Assembly: GCA_016793885.1 (NCBI GenBank)
Contig: JAEUHE010000203.1
Span: 1 to 64,000, forward strand
Direction of reading: 5' to 3'
From: Verrucomicrobiales bacterium
GTDB lineage: Bacteria; Verrucomicrobiota; Verrucomicrobiia; Limisphaerales; UBA11320
Length of the DNA stretch: 64,000 bases
The translations under genes were made by a program, and so were the position numbers. This document shows, in pieces, positions 45,316 through 53,232 of the stretch. The notes below the pieces were generated by a model. The model searched no databases, was not told the DNA's origin, and worked only from the letters and a program-made list of their open reading frames with translations. The stretch's first letter is position 1; each line of letters opens with the position of its first letter.

Positions 45316-45993
45316 TTAGGCAGAGGGTTCAGGGACAGGGGCCGCCGCCGGAACCTCACTCGCCCCGCCGGAGGATGGAATAGAGTGGGGGTCCGGGTCC
45401 ATCGCCGCTGCGGCAGCCGGGGCGTCGCTGTCGAGTGGCGGCACCGGAGATACCGAATCCGCTGGGGTCGCGATGGATCCGTCCGCCGCCAGCCCATGCT
45501 CCAACAGATCGCCCACCATTCGCTGGACGGTCTCCAATTGATCCAGCTGCAGATCCGGATCCGGAATGGTAAAGATATCCCCGGTCTTCGGATGCTCGTA
45601 AATAAACGTCCTGCTCCCCCCCTGGCGCAGCTGTTCCTTCACCCGAAGAATGCGTTTACGTTCCAGCATGACCGCCAGGATATAGCTCGCAGCGCGATAC
45701 CGTGGATCGTTCAGTTCCACCAACTTGCGGAGCAAATCCTCCGCCGTGTCCTTGCGGATGGCATCCGGCGCCACCGCGGGAGGAGCTTCGTAAATGCCCT
45801 GCCAATGCGAGATGAACCCCCGCTGGTCGCGAGCCTCGGCAAACTGCTTCGTGTAGCAGCCGCTGCAGATATCCATTCGTTTCAACTCCCGCTTGTCGTC
45901 AAAGAGCAGCGTGTGGTAGCCCACGCGATCACGAAACGCCTCACCACAGCTCTGGCAAGCGTGGGCCCTGGATTGAATATGCCAATCGATCAT
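45316..45993 (-). CDS. Zinc-ribbon protein of unknown function
   Basis: 225 aa from the ATG at 45993; a longer frame begins with TTG. Four cysteines form two CxxC knuckles: ACQSCGEAF and DICSGCYTKQF, about 30 residues apart. A helical middle (RKDTAEDLLRKLVELNDPRYRAASYILAVMLERKRIL) follows, with an acidic, Ala/Pro-rich tail (about 170-225). The family with this layout is common in Verrucomicrobia and Planctomycetes and its role is not known. It ends 9 bp before rnc and starts 164 bp from the divergent branching-enzyme gene. Confidence 0.72.
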   Translation of the reverse strand: MIDWHIQSRAHACQSCGEAFRDRVGYHTLLFDDKRELKRMDICSGCYTKQFAEARDQRGFISHWQGIYEAPPAVAPDAIRKDTAEDLLRKLVELNDPRYRAASYILAVMLERKRILRVKEQLRQGGSRTFIYEHPKTGDIFTIPDPDLQLDQLETVQRMVGDLLEHGLAADGSIATPADSVSPVPPLDSDAPAAAAAMDPDPHSIPSSGGASEVPAAAPVPEPSA

Positions 45994-46157
45994 CTCAAGC
46001 AACGAGTTGAAAACCGAAACCCATTATTGTGAAGCGCCGGGGGACTGCAATGGCAAAGAAGAAGAGAGATCCAGACCAACAAGAGAAACCAGTTAACCAT
46101 TGCCAGGTCGGGGGGGATTCCGTTTCTATCGGGGAGGGAACTCGCGTTCTCCAAGCA

Positions 46158-47738
46158 ATGCACGGCTACCTGGCAATCATTTTGCACGCTCACCTGCCGT
46201 TTGTCCGGCACCCTGAGCATGACCGTTTTCTCGAGGAAAGCTGGCTGTATGAGGCTGTCCTGGAGACTTATCTACCCCTGATCCAGGTGATGGATGGCTG
46301 GCTCCGGGATGGAATGGAGACTCGGCTCACCCTCACCCTGTCGCCGACGCTGTGTTCGATGTTGTTGGATCCGCTCCTGCGCGACCGATGCAATCACCGT
46401 CTCAACTCCCTCATTGAGCTGGCGGAAAAGGAGATCCATCGAACGCATTGGGACCGTTCTTTTCAGCCTCTGGCACGGATGTATCACCAACGGCTCTGCG
46501 GATTGAGAGAGACCTGGGAAGCCTACGGCCGGAACGTCGTTGGGGCTTTCCGAAAGTTTCAAGAGCAGGGTCGACTGGAAATCATCACCACAGCCGCCAC
46601 TCACTCGGTATTCCCGCTTCTCGCCTCGCATCCCCCTTCCCTGCGCGCTCAAATCCTAGTCGCTCGCGACCACTATCGGGAGTGTTTCGGGTGCGATCCT
46701 TCGGGAATCTGGCTACCGGAGTGCGCCTTCACGCCGGGTGTGGAACTGGTCCTGCAGGAAGCCAACATCCGCTGGTTTGTCATGGACACCCATGGCCTGC
46801 TGCACGCGCATCCGCGTCCTCGCTATGGGGTTTATGCCCCGGTGTTCACCCCCAACGGGATCGCGGCCTTCGGTCGCGATCACGAATCGGCCACTCAGGT
46901 GTGGAGCCGACAAAGCGGCTACCCCGCCGACCACCGGTATCGGGACTTCTACCGGGACATCGGGTATGACCTCGATTACGACTATGTGAAGCCCTACTTG
47001 CCCGGAACGGAGACGCGCGGGTTCACGGGAATCAAGTACTACGCCATCACGGGAACCGCGCAAAAGCAAGTTTACGACCGTCCAGAAGCCCTGCAGGCCG
47101 CCGCCGATCAGGCGCAGCATTTCTTGGAAAGCCGCATCACCCAGGCTCAACGCATCGGAAACATCATCGGCCGCCCTCCCCTGCTCATCTCCCCATATGA
47201 CGCCGAACTTTTCGGCCACTGGTGGTACGAAGGCCCCGAGTTCCTGGACTATTTCGTTCGGAAGACCGTCCATGACCAGCAAATCGTCCGCCTCACCACC
47301 CCGCGCGATTACCTGCGCGAAAACCCCACCCAACAAGTAGCCACCCCCAGCCCTTCGACGTGGGGGGAGGAGGGGCATCTGAAGGTGTGGTTGAACGAGA
47401 AGAACCAGTGGATTGTGCCCCATCTCCACGTGGCCCAGGAGCGGATGACCGAGCTGGTCGATCGCAACCCCCATGCCGAGGGCGTCCAACTGCGGGCTCT
47501 GAAGCAAGCCGGCCGAGAGCTGCTTCTAGCCCAAGCGAGTGATTGGCCCTTCATCTTGCGCACCGGAACGAGCCCGGACTACGCTGAACGACGCGTCAAG
47601 GAGCACCTCCTTCGCTTCCTGGCGTTACACGAGCAGTTGACCACGACGCGCATCGACGAGAAACAACTCAGCATGATCGAGGGACAGGATAATCTGTTCC
47701 CCAACCTTGACTACCGCTATTGGCGAACCAGGGCCTAG
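46158..47738 (+). CDS. GH57 1,4-alpha-glucan branching enzyme
   Basis: 526 aa from the ATG at 46158, chosen because HGYLAIILHAHLPFVRHPEH is the family N-terminus; ATGs at 46029 and 46050 would add unrelated residues. Catalytic nucleophile E188 in IWLPECAF and acid Asp about 348 in ISPYDAELFGHWWYEG are the GH57 pair. The C-terminal DUF1957 domain contains WTEEGHLKVWLNEK-like sequence (GEEGHLKVWLNEKNQWIVPHLH). It branches glycogen by transferring alpha-1,4 chains to 1,6 positions. No other glycogen gene is in the window. About 14 bp separate it from the cyclase start. Confidence 0.92.
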   Translation: MHGYLAIILHAHLPFVRHPEHDRFLEESWLYEAVLETYLPLIQVMDGWLRDGMETRLTLTLSPTLCSMLLDPLLRDRCNHRLNSLIELAEKEIHRTHWDRSFQPLARMYHQRLCGLRETWEAYGRNVVGAFRKFQEQGRLEIITTAATHSVFPLLASHPPSLRAQILVARDHYRECFGCDPSGIWLPECAFTPGVELVLQEANIRWFVMDTHGLLHAHPRPRYGVYAPVFTPNGIAAFGRDHESATQVWSRQSGYPADHRYRDFYRDIGYDLDYDYVKPYLPGTETRGFTGIKYYAITGTAQKQVYDRPEALQAAADQAQHFLESRITQAQRIGNIIGRPPLLISPYDAELFGHWWYEGPEFLDYFVRKTVHDQQIVRLTTPRDYLRENPTQQVATPSPSTWGEEGHLKVWLNEKNQWIVPHLHVAQERMTELVDRNPHAEGVQLRALKQAGRELLLAQASDWPFILRTGTSPDYAERRVKEHLLRFLALHEQLTTTRIDEKQLSMIEGQDNLFPNLDYRYWRTRA

Positions 47739-47751
47739 GCGCCTATCCGCG

Positions 47752-49857
47752 ATGACCTCGGGTTCAAACAGGCTCTGGATCATGGCGGGCATCTGCGCGG
47801 GTTGCACGGTGCTGTTCAGTTTCCTGTTTGTGCTGCTTCCGGAAAGCTATCTCTACGAAATCGAGGTCTATTCCCAAGACTTGCGCCTCCGGCTCGGACA
47901 GCGAGCCCCGGTTGATCCTCGGCTGGCGTTCGTCGCCATCGATCAACCCAGCTACAATCAGGACTATCCCGATGCCGAATCCCGGCGCAATCGAGCGATC
48001 GAACTGATCTGCCAACGCTATCCCTGGCCTCGGGAGATCTGGGCGATCGCTATCGAAAGGCTCATCCAAGCCGGCGCTAAAGTAGTCGCTCTGGACATCG
48101 TCTTCGCAGGGGAAACCGAAGCGGACGAGAAACTCAAGGCGGTGCTGGATCGCTATCCCAACCAGGTGGTGGTGGGAGCCAACTACGTGTCATTGGAAGA
48201 GTCCGAAGGCAAGAATTACGATACGCTACAGTACCCTCCTGCCAGCGTCATCGACCCGGGCACCAATCATCCGATGCAGGATCTTCGGATTGGGCTCATC
48301 CGTACGGAACGGGACGCCGATGGGGCTATCCGGCGGATCGCTTTCCAGAAAGGCGGAGACATCGCCTCCGTGGTTCCCCCGGAGGTCACCATCGAGTCGT
48401 TTGCCGGTCGAATCCTCAGGCAGGCCGGACGAGCCGACATGATTCTTCCCGGGACCGAATCGCACCGATTTCGCTACGCGGCGAAGCCCAATCAAGGATT
48501 TGCGCGGGTGCCTTTCATTGATCTCTTTCACCCGATGGTCCTCGAAAAAAACTATAACCCCAAAGGCTACTTCAAGGACAAGATTGTCATCATCGGCCCG
48601 GCGGCCTCCATTTTTCACGACGAGCACCGCACGCCGTTTGGGGGCGAAGTAATGCTGGGGCCCGAAATCCACCTCAACTTCCTCAGCGCAGCCCTCAACA
48701 GCCAATTTCTCAAGGAAGCAACCTTCGCAACCAACCTGGCCCTCACCGCTTGGGGTGGCTTGGTGGCCTGGCTCTTTAGCTGGAGATTCCCTCGTCTGTT
48801 CCAGCGATTCTCGCTGTCCATACTCTGCGTCACGCTCTACCTGCTCACCGCTCAGTTTCTCTACGATTACGCCGACCTCTTTATCGCAGTAGTCGCCCCG
48901 GTCGCCGTCCTACTCACCAGCGGTTCCGTCGGGCTTGTCTACGACTTTGCCCAAGCCCGCCGGGAAAAGGCCCAGCTACGCCGAACCCTGGAACGATACG
49001 TGGCAAAGGACGTCGTCAGAGAACTGCTGGACAACCCGCAAACCTACCTCAACTCGCTGGTCGGGGTCCGCAAGCCGGTCACCATCCTTTTCTCTGACAT
49101 CCGCGGATTCACCTCTCTAACCGAGGGGGCTAACGCCGCGCTGCTCGTGAAGCAGTTGAACGAATACTTTCAAGAAATGGTCGGGACGGTGGTTAAAAAC
49201 CGCGGGCGACTCGATAAGTTCATCGGGGACGCGGTGATGGCCGATTGGGGAAGCTTCGTCAGCGGAGGGGTGGCGACGGATGCGGAACGAGCGGTTCTGA
49301 CGGCGCTCCAAATGCGCGAGGGCTTGAAGAAATTGAACCTGGCCTGGCAGGCGAGCGGCCTGCAACCCCTGGCGTTCGGCCTGGGGATCAATCATGGCGA
49401 GGTCATTGTGGGAAATCTCGGGTCGGAGGAAAAGATGGAGGTATCGGTGATTGGCGATGCCGTGAATCTGGCGTCCCGCCTCGAGAGCCTCACCAAACAA
49501 TACCACCTGGATTTGTTGCTCGGCGAAAGCGTCGCGTCTTTTGTCCGCGAACGCTTCACTCTCCGCTCGGTCGATTTTGTGCGAGTCCAAGGCAAGACCA
49601 AACCCGTCGAAGTCTTCACCATCCCTCCTCAAGCCGCAGATCAAAAGCTGGATCTGGATTGGCTGCGCCACTACGAGAAAGGGGTCGTGCTCTACCGCCA
49701 ACGTAACTTTCAAGCGGCGATCGAAGCCTTCCAGGAATCGCTGCGCTTGGAACCTCAGGATGAACTCACACCCATCTATCTCGAACGGTGCGAAAAACTC
49801 CTGAATTCCCCACCTCCCGAAGGGTGGAGCGGAGTGTTCGAAACCAGCAAGAAGTAA
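47752..49857 (+). CDS. CHASE2-domain class III adenylate cyclase with C-terminal repeat
   Basis: 701 aa from the ATG at 47752. One N-terminal helix, a periplasmic CHASE2 sensor (about 35-330), then three membrane helices. The class III cyclase domain (about 440-610) keeps both metal Asp residues (FSDIRGFTSL and FIGDAVMADWGSF), the substrate Lys in LDKFIGD, and the Asn/Arg pair in GDAVNLASRLESLTK, so it should be active on ATP. After it, HYEKGVVLYRQRNFQAAIEAFQESLRLEPQD is a single TPR-like hairpin. It turns an external signal into cAMP. Ends 332 bp before the LRR gene. Confidence 0.94.
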   Translation: MTSGSNRLWIMAGICAGCTVLFSFLFVLLPESYLYEIEVYSQDLRLRLGQRAPVDPRLAFVAIDQPSYNQDYPDAESRRNRAIELICQRYPWPREIWAIAIERLIQAGAKVVALDIVFAGETEADEKLKAVLDRYPNQVVVGANYVSLEESEGKNYDTLQYPPASVIDPGTNHPMQDLRIGLIRTERDADGAIRRIAFQKGGDIASVVPPEVTIESFAGRILRQAGRADMILPGTESHRFRYAAKPNQGFARVPFIDLFHPMVLEKNYNPKGYFKDKIVIIGPAASIFHDEHRTPFGGEVMLGPEIHLNFLSAALNSQFLKEATFATNLALTAWGGLVAWLFSWRFPRLFQRFSLSILCVTLYLLTAQFLYDYADLFIAVVAPVAVLLTSGSVGLVYDFAQARREKAQLRRTLERYVAKDVVRELLDNPQTYLNSLVGVRKPVTILFSDIRGFTSLTEGANAALLVKQLNEYFQEMVGTVVKNRGRLDKFIGDAVMADWGSFVSGGVATDAERAVLTALQMREGLKKLNLAWQASGLQPLAFGLGINHGEVIVGNLGSEEKMEVSVIGDAVNLASRLESLTKQYHLDLLLGESVASFVRERFTLRSVDFVRVQGKTKPVEVFTIPPQAADQKLDLDWLRHYEKGVVLYRQRNFQAAIEAFQESLRLEPQDELTPIYLERCEKLLNSPPPEGWSGVFETSKK

Positions 49858-49945
49858 TCCCCCGAAGCACATTCCTCCCCCACTTCCTTGGCGTCCGTAA
49901 CACCTTAACTTGTCTCTAACAATGTCACCGACCCACCAAGGTCGA

Positions 49946-49969
49946 TCAATCCCTACAACTAGGGATTGA
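49946..49969. promoter_or_regulatory. Perfect 10 bp hairpin upstream of the LRR gene
   Basis: TCAATCCCTA / TAGGGATTGA separated by CAAC. No T-run follows on either strand, so a terminator is unlikely. A protein-binding palindrome or RNA hairpin is possible. Confidence 0.45.
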
Positions 49970-50037
49970 GGAAAAGTAAAGCGGGAGCTATTCACTAGAA
50001 TTAGGGAATGCCAGAGTTTCACACGCTGTGGGCAGGA

Positions 50038-50077
50038 CCCGAACCCGCAGGGTTCAAAGAGATCTAGCCGGGGGTGC
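50038..50077. repeat. GAACCCGC dispersed repeat, copy A
   Basis: CCCGAACCCGCAGGGTTCAA followed by AGAGATCTAGCCGGGGGTGC. The core GAACCCGCAGGGTTC is palindromic. Copy B at 52861-52902 is nearly identical and has a complete following hairpin that is broken here. Confidence 0.72.
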
Positions 50078-50189
50078 AAGTCCGACGGGCTGCTCGACAC
50101 CAAAAAGTCTTGCGCTGCTTTTGGGATTGCGCCATTTAGGTTCAAGAATGCTCCAACAAAACATCACTTCGGGTCGTTACCGCGTTTCG

Positions 50190-51026
50190 ATGAGACTTTT
50201 TTGCCTGGCATGGATCTCGGCGGGGCTTCTCACTTACGCTGCGGAGCCGGCTGCCCCGGCGCCTCCCAGCCCCCCCATCTTCGCCGACAAGAATCTGGAG
50301 TCGGCCGTGAGACGCTATGTGTTTGAAAAGCGGGATACCGACAAGCCGATTGTCGAGGCGGATGTGGTAAACCTCTCCACCCTGGAAGCTCGCGGCCTGG
50401 GCATTACGAATCTCGCCGGTCTGGAAAAATGCCGCAGCTTGGCTTTGATCGATCTCAGCCGGAATCGAATTAAGGATGTCAGCGCTCTCAAGGGCCTGGG
50501 CATGCTTCAGTCGCTGACCCTGTCTGACAATGCGCTCGAGGATATCGCGCCCCTCGCCTCGCTTCCCTCGCTACAATATCTCGAGCTAAGCCGGAATCGG
50601 CTCAAAACCCTCGAGGCCGTGCGGGGACTCACCAATCTGAACGCTCTCTACGCCAGCTCCAATCGGATCGCGGATCTGTCTCCCGTCCTCGGGCTCAGGC
50701 GGCTCTCCTCCCTCTATTTGGATGACAACAAACTCAAGAGTATCGAGGGAATCGGAACGCTCAAAGCGCTGTTCACCCTGTCGCTTAACCGGAATTCGAT
50801 CGCAGATCTGGCGCCGCTAGATGGGGTAGGCACCTTGTTCAACCTCTTCATCGAAGGAAATCGGATCCGCAACCTGACCCCGCTCATCGAGATTGCCAAA
50901 AAGGACACCGAGCACCGGTTCGCCCCCTTCCTGACCGTCTATCTCAAGGGAAACCCGCTTTCGTCCAAAGCGCGGAAGGAACAGATCGACGAACTCAAGG
51001 CGATCGGAACAAAGGTCGTGCAGTAG
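50190..51026 (+). CDS. Secreted leucine-rich-repeat protein
   Basis: 278 aa from the ATG at 50190, which starts a signal peptide MRLFCLAWISAGLLTYA; an upstream ATG at 50148 would bury it. Seven or so 22-residue LRRs of the internalin/SDS22 type run from about residue 60 to 250, with the pattern LxxLxLSxNxIxDISPL (LALIDLSRNRIKDVSAL, LQSLTLSDNALEDIAPL, LFTLSLNRNSIADLAPL). These build a curved scaffold for protein binding. No enzymatic domain and no anchor are visible; the ligand cannot be inferred. Confidence 0.88.
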   Translation: MRLFCLAWISAGLLTYAAEPAAPAPPSPPIFADKNLESAVRRYVFEKRDTDKPIVEADVVNLSTLEARGLGITNLAGLEKCRSLALIDLSRNRIKDVSALKGLGMLQSLTLSDNALEDIAPLASLPSLQYLELSRNRLKTLEAVRGLTNLNALYASSNRIADLSPVLGLRRLSSLYLDDNKLKSIEGIGTLKALFTLSLNRNSIADLAPLDGVGTLFNLFIEGNRIRNLTPLIEIAKKDTEHRFAPFLTVYLKGNPLSSKARKEQIDELKAIGTKVVQ

Positions 51027-51627
51027 GCGGGACGGCTTGCATTTCCCCCTCTAGGAGACGACGTCAGTCTTCGGGACCGCAGGGGGATTTACCGCCCCCG
51101 AGGACTCGTCCCCTACACAAAGAAGACTCCGGACCGTAAGGGACGCTCGTCCCGCCATAGGCTCGGCGGCGCCGGAACGTCGGGAAGTCTTGGGAGGAGT
51201 GCCTCCCTCGGCACCCCGTCGAGGCCGTTTCCTCCACGTGCCAAAAAAGAAAACTGGCGGCTCACACTCGCGAACCGCCAGGCTACAACCCAATTGTGCA
51301 GGACGCTAAACGTGTCAACGCATAGCGCTGTTAGGTAGGCAAAAGATGTGACTTTTTGCCGAGGCTAAGATAACCACGGCGGAGAGTAATACCTTGTCCC
51401 GGTTGTCGAAACTCAGTATTGCATTCATACTGGCCTGGGCAGCAACACCCGTACCAAGGCCTCAGTGTCGGGGGAATCCCACGAATCCCGAGGATTTTAA
51501 ACCTGAATTTCGGTTTCGACGACACGGAGGGAGCAGATATTGCCTGACATTGAGGCAGAAATGTACCGACCCTTGTCTCAGTGTGTGACAAATTGCGCAG
51601 CCCAACCCAATTAAGGGTTAGAATCGA
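51027..51627. other. 600 bp region between the LRR gene and hscB
   Basis: No reading frame of good quality; short frames at 51331-51591 (minus) and 51394-51588 (plus) look random. A minus-strand terminator sits at 51243-51281. Between it and hscB the sequence has small hairpins such as GGCAAAA/TTTTGCC (near 51340-51360) and AACCCAATT/AATTGGGTT-type pairs. It might carry an unrecognised minus-strand RNA or a long 3' UTR. Confidence 0.4.
51243..51281 (-). terminator. Minus-strand rho-independent terminator
   Basis: Stem CTGGCGG / CCGCCAG (51254-51281, with extra pairing inside) followed on the minus strand by TTTTCTTTTTT. It lies about 345 bp beyond the hscB stop. Confidence 0.75.
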
Positions 51628-52251
51628 TCAGGCAAGCTCCGCCAAACGCTGCTGAATCTGCTCAGTCCAACGCGACACATAGCTCAAACCGCGGTAAATC
51701 TGTTCAATTTTGTCCAGGGGGAGCTTGGCTGCCCGATCTGGGGAGGAGGATCCGGCATCCAAAGCCTCCCAAGTTGCGTTCATCGGAGGCAGCTCAGAAA
51801 CCAACAGGTCGCGCTTCGCGTTAACCATCTGCTGCAGGCGGCCTAGTTCGTCGACCCAGCCCAACGCTTTACGGAAGTACTGCACTTTCACCAAGGGAGA
51901 GGTGACCTCGCTCCGTTCTTTCAAAAAGGTATCGATGTCCCGGCAGGCCTGTCCGATTTCCACAAAAAGATCCATTGTTCCCGGCGGAATCTTTTGAATG
52001 TCGCCGGGGCGGCTGCCTCGTTCGAGCTCCAGCAGGTGTAGCAGGCGATCCTTGGGCTCTTTCAGAGTGGTGTAGGCGGCGTTGAGCGAGGCATAGGTTT
52101 TGGTGGCCAGCTCCTTCTCGCAGTCAGTGGCCTGGTGAAACCGGTCGGGATGCACCTCGCTGGAGAGTGCGTGAAATTTGGACTTGAGATGCTCCGGGTC
52201 GATCCACGGGCGACGCGGCTCGTTGAGCAATGCAAAAAGATCGGTGATCAT
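51628..52251 (-). CDS. hscB: Fe-S cluster co-chaperone HscB
   Basis: 207 aa from the ATG at 52251, 8 bp after the IscA-like stop; an in-frame start at 52290 would overlap it by 31 bp. J domain with the catalytic HPD loop in SSEVHPDRFHQ, preceded by DLFALLNEPRRPWIDPEHLKSKFH and followed by NAAYTTLKEPKDRLLHLLEL. The C-terminal helical domain (about 100-200) binds the IscU scaffold. It passes scaffold-bound clusters to the HscA chaperone. Paired with the IscA-like gene; HscA is not in the window. Confidence 0.92.
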   Translation of the reverse strand: MITDLFALLNEPRRPWIDPEHLKSKFHALSSEVHPDRFHQATDCEKELATKTYASLNAAYTTLKEPKDRLLHLLELERGSRPGDIQKIPPGTMDLFVEIGQACRDIDTFLKERSEVTSPLVKVQYFRKALGWVDELGRLQQMVNAKRDLLVSELPPMNATWEALDAGSSSPDRAAKLPLDKIEQIYRGLSYVSRWTEQIQQRLAELA

Positions 52252-52259
52252 GCCCTGGC

Positions 52260-52649
52260 TCAGGCGCTGAAACTCTCGCCGCACGAGCAACTGGTCGCTG
52301 CATTGGGATTCTTAACCTTGAAGCCGCCCTCCTGAAGAGCATCCACATAGTCGAGCTCGCTCCCGGTCACATACAAAGCACTCTTGGGATCAACGACAAC
52401 CCGGATACCGGCCGATTCCACCAAGATATCACGGTTGGCCGGCGCGTCTTGCAGGTCCATCTTGTACTGGAGACCGGAACAACCCCCTCCTACAACCGCC
52501 ACCCGCAGAACGCCTTGCGGTCGACCCTGCTTCGCGAGCAGAGACCCCACCTTCTTGGCGGCGCTCGGAGACACCTTGATCAACCGTTCATCACCCAGCC
52601 GAAAGCTGGGCGCGGCCGAAACTGATTTGTTTGCAGAAGAGCCAATCAT
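52260..52649 (-). CDS. IscA/ErpA-like A-type Fe-S carrier
   Basis: 129 aa. The three conserved cysteines are present: GGGCSGLQYKMDL and the C-terminal SCSCGESF. The family core RLIKVSPSAAKKVGSLLAKQG starts near residue 22, leaving a short extra N-terminus. It carries iron-sulphur clusters to apo-proteins. It is first in a minus-strand pair with hscB, and the genes for SufS and the SufE-TatD fusion lie about 6 kb away. Confidence 0.94.
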   Translation of the reverse strand: MIGSSANKSVSAAPSFRLGDERLIKVSPSAAKKVGSLLAKQGRPQGVLRVAVVGGGCSGLQYKMDLQDAPANRDILVESAGIRVVVDPKSALYVTGSELDYVDALQEGGFKVKNPNAATSCSCGESFSA

Positions 52650-52860
52650 ACAAGATCTAAGAACTGACTCCCAAGCTACCGTCGGCAGGAGCCCGAGTCA
52701 ACGTGTCTATACCGACGGCCAACAGTTCACAGTTTGGAGGCACGTCCTACCCGACGGAGGTGGGAAAGCCGTAGAGGGCTCTCCTCTTTGCCATTGAAGA
52801 TCGAGACTAAGCCTAAGCAAGCTGGGCAACACGGCGGCCTCTGACCTTGGTGTTTGGGGA

Positions 52861-52913
52861 GCCCGAACCCGCCGGGTTCAAAGAGATATAGCCGGGGGTG
52901 CTCGCACCCCCGG
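52861..52913. repeat. GAACCCGC dispersed repeat, copy B with adjoining hairpin
   Basis: CCCGAACCCGCCGGGTTCAA then AGAGATATAG, followed by the perfect hairpin CCGGGGGTG-CTCG-CACCCCCGG (52892-52913). Confidence 0.75.
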
Positions 52914-52929
52914 AACTGTTTAAAGTACG

Positions 52930-52952
52930 GAGCATCGCTCAGCGATGCCACG
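52930..52952. repeat. Short palindromic repeat, copy B
   Basis: GAGCATCGCTCAGCGATGCC then ACG; matches 8501-8523 at all but one position. Confidence 0.6.
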
Positions 52953-53179
52953 CGCTTCTGAGACTTGCGTCACCTGACTCAAGGGAGATTCGATTGAGCT
53001 TATAATTCTGGTCTCCGTCGATCCCGCAGTGGCCTCAGACTCAGCTCCACACGGAGGGTTACCCCCATGAGGGCCTCTCAACGTAGTTTACCCCTAAACG
53101 CTTCTCGACGCGGCTCCTCCAAGCTTTTCGCACGTTGAACGTTCATGGGCTCGACGGAGTCTCTCCCTACCCTCCTGAA

Positions 53180-53229
53180 AGAGTCACAGCCACAGCTCGA
53201 CGATACTTCGTCGAGCTGTGGCTGTGACT
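53180..53229. terminator. Long perfect hairpin after the tricorn-like gene
   Basis: 23 bp perfect stem with a 4-base loop (TACT), arms about 53180-53202 and 53207-53229 (one base uncertainty), a few bases beyond the tricorn-like stop codon. The T-run is only three bases on the minus strand, so classical termination would be weak. mRNA 3'-end protection or a recently copied repeat is also possible. Confidence 0.5.
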
Positions 53230-53232
53230 CCT

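Larger units (their letters stand above)
49858..50189. other. Intergenic region with a perfect hairpin and a repeat element
   Basis: Contains the hairpin at 49946-49969 and a copy of the GAACCCGC repeat (50038-50077). No reading frame; the LRR gene presumably has its promoter here. Confidence 0.5.
52650..53232. other. 583 bp repeat-rich intergenic region
   Basis: Holds a family 1 fragment (CCCGACGGAGGTGGGAAAGC and GTAGAGGGCT near 52750-52780), copy B of the GAACCCGC repeat, the GCATCGC palindrome (52930-52952), a stretch resembling 25.7-25.9 kb (about 52970-53170) ending in an inverted GAGTCTCTCCCTACC unit, and a long hairpin at 53180-53229. No gene. Confidence 0.7.

Noticed and set aside
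50038-50077. GAACCC...GGGTTC element considered as a tRNA T-arm
   Set aside because: No acceptor or anticodon arms around it; the copy at 52.86 kb shows it is a dispersed repeat.
51394-51588. Short frame with a hydrophobic start between the LRR gene and hscB
   Set aside because: No ribosome-binding site, no family match by eye, and the surrounding sequence looks non-coding.
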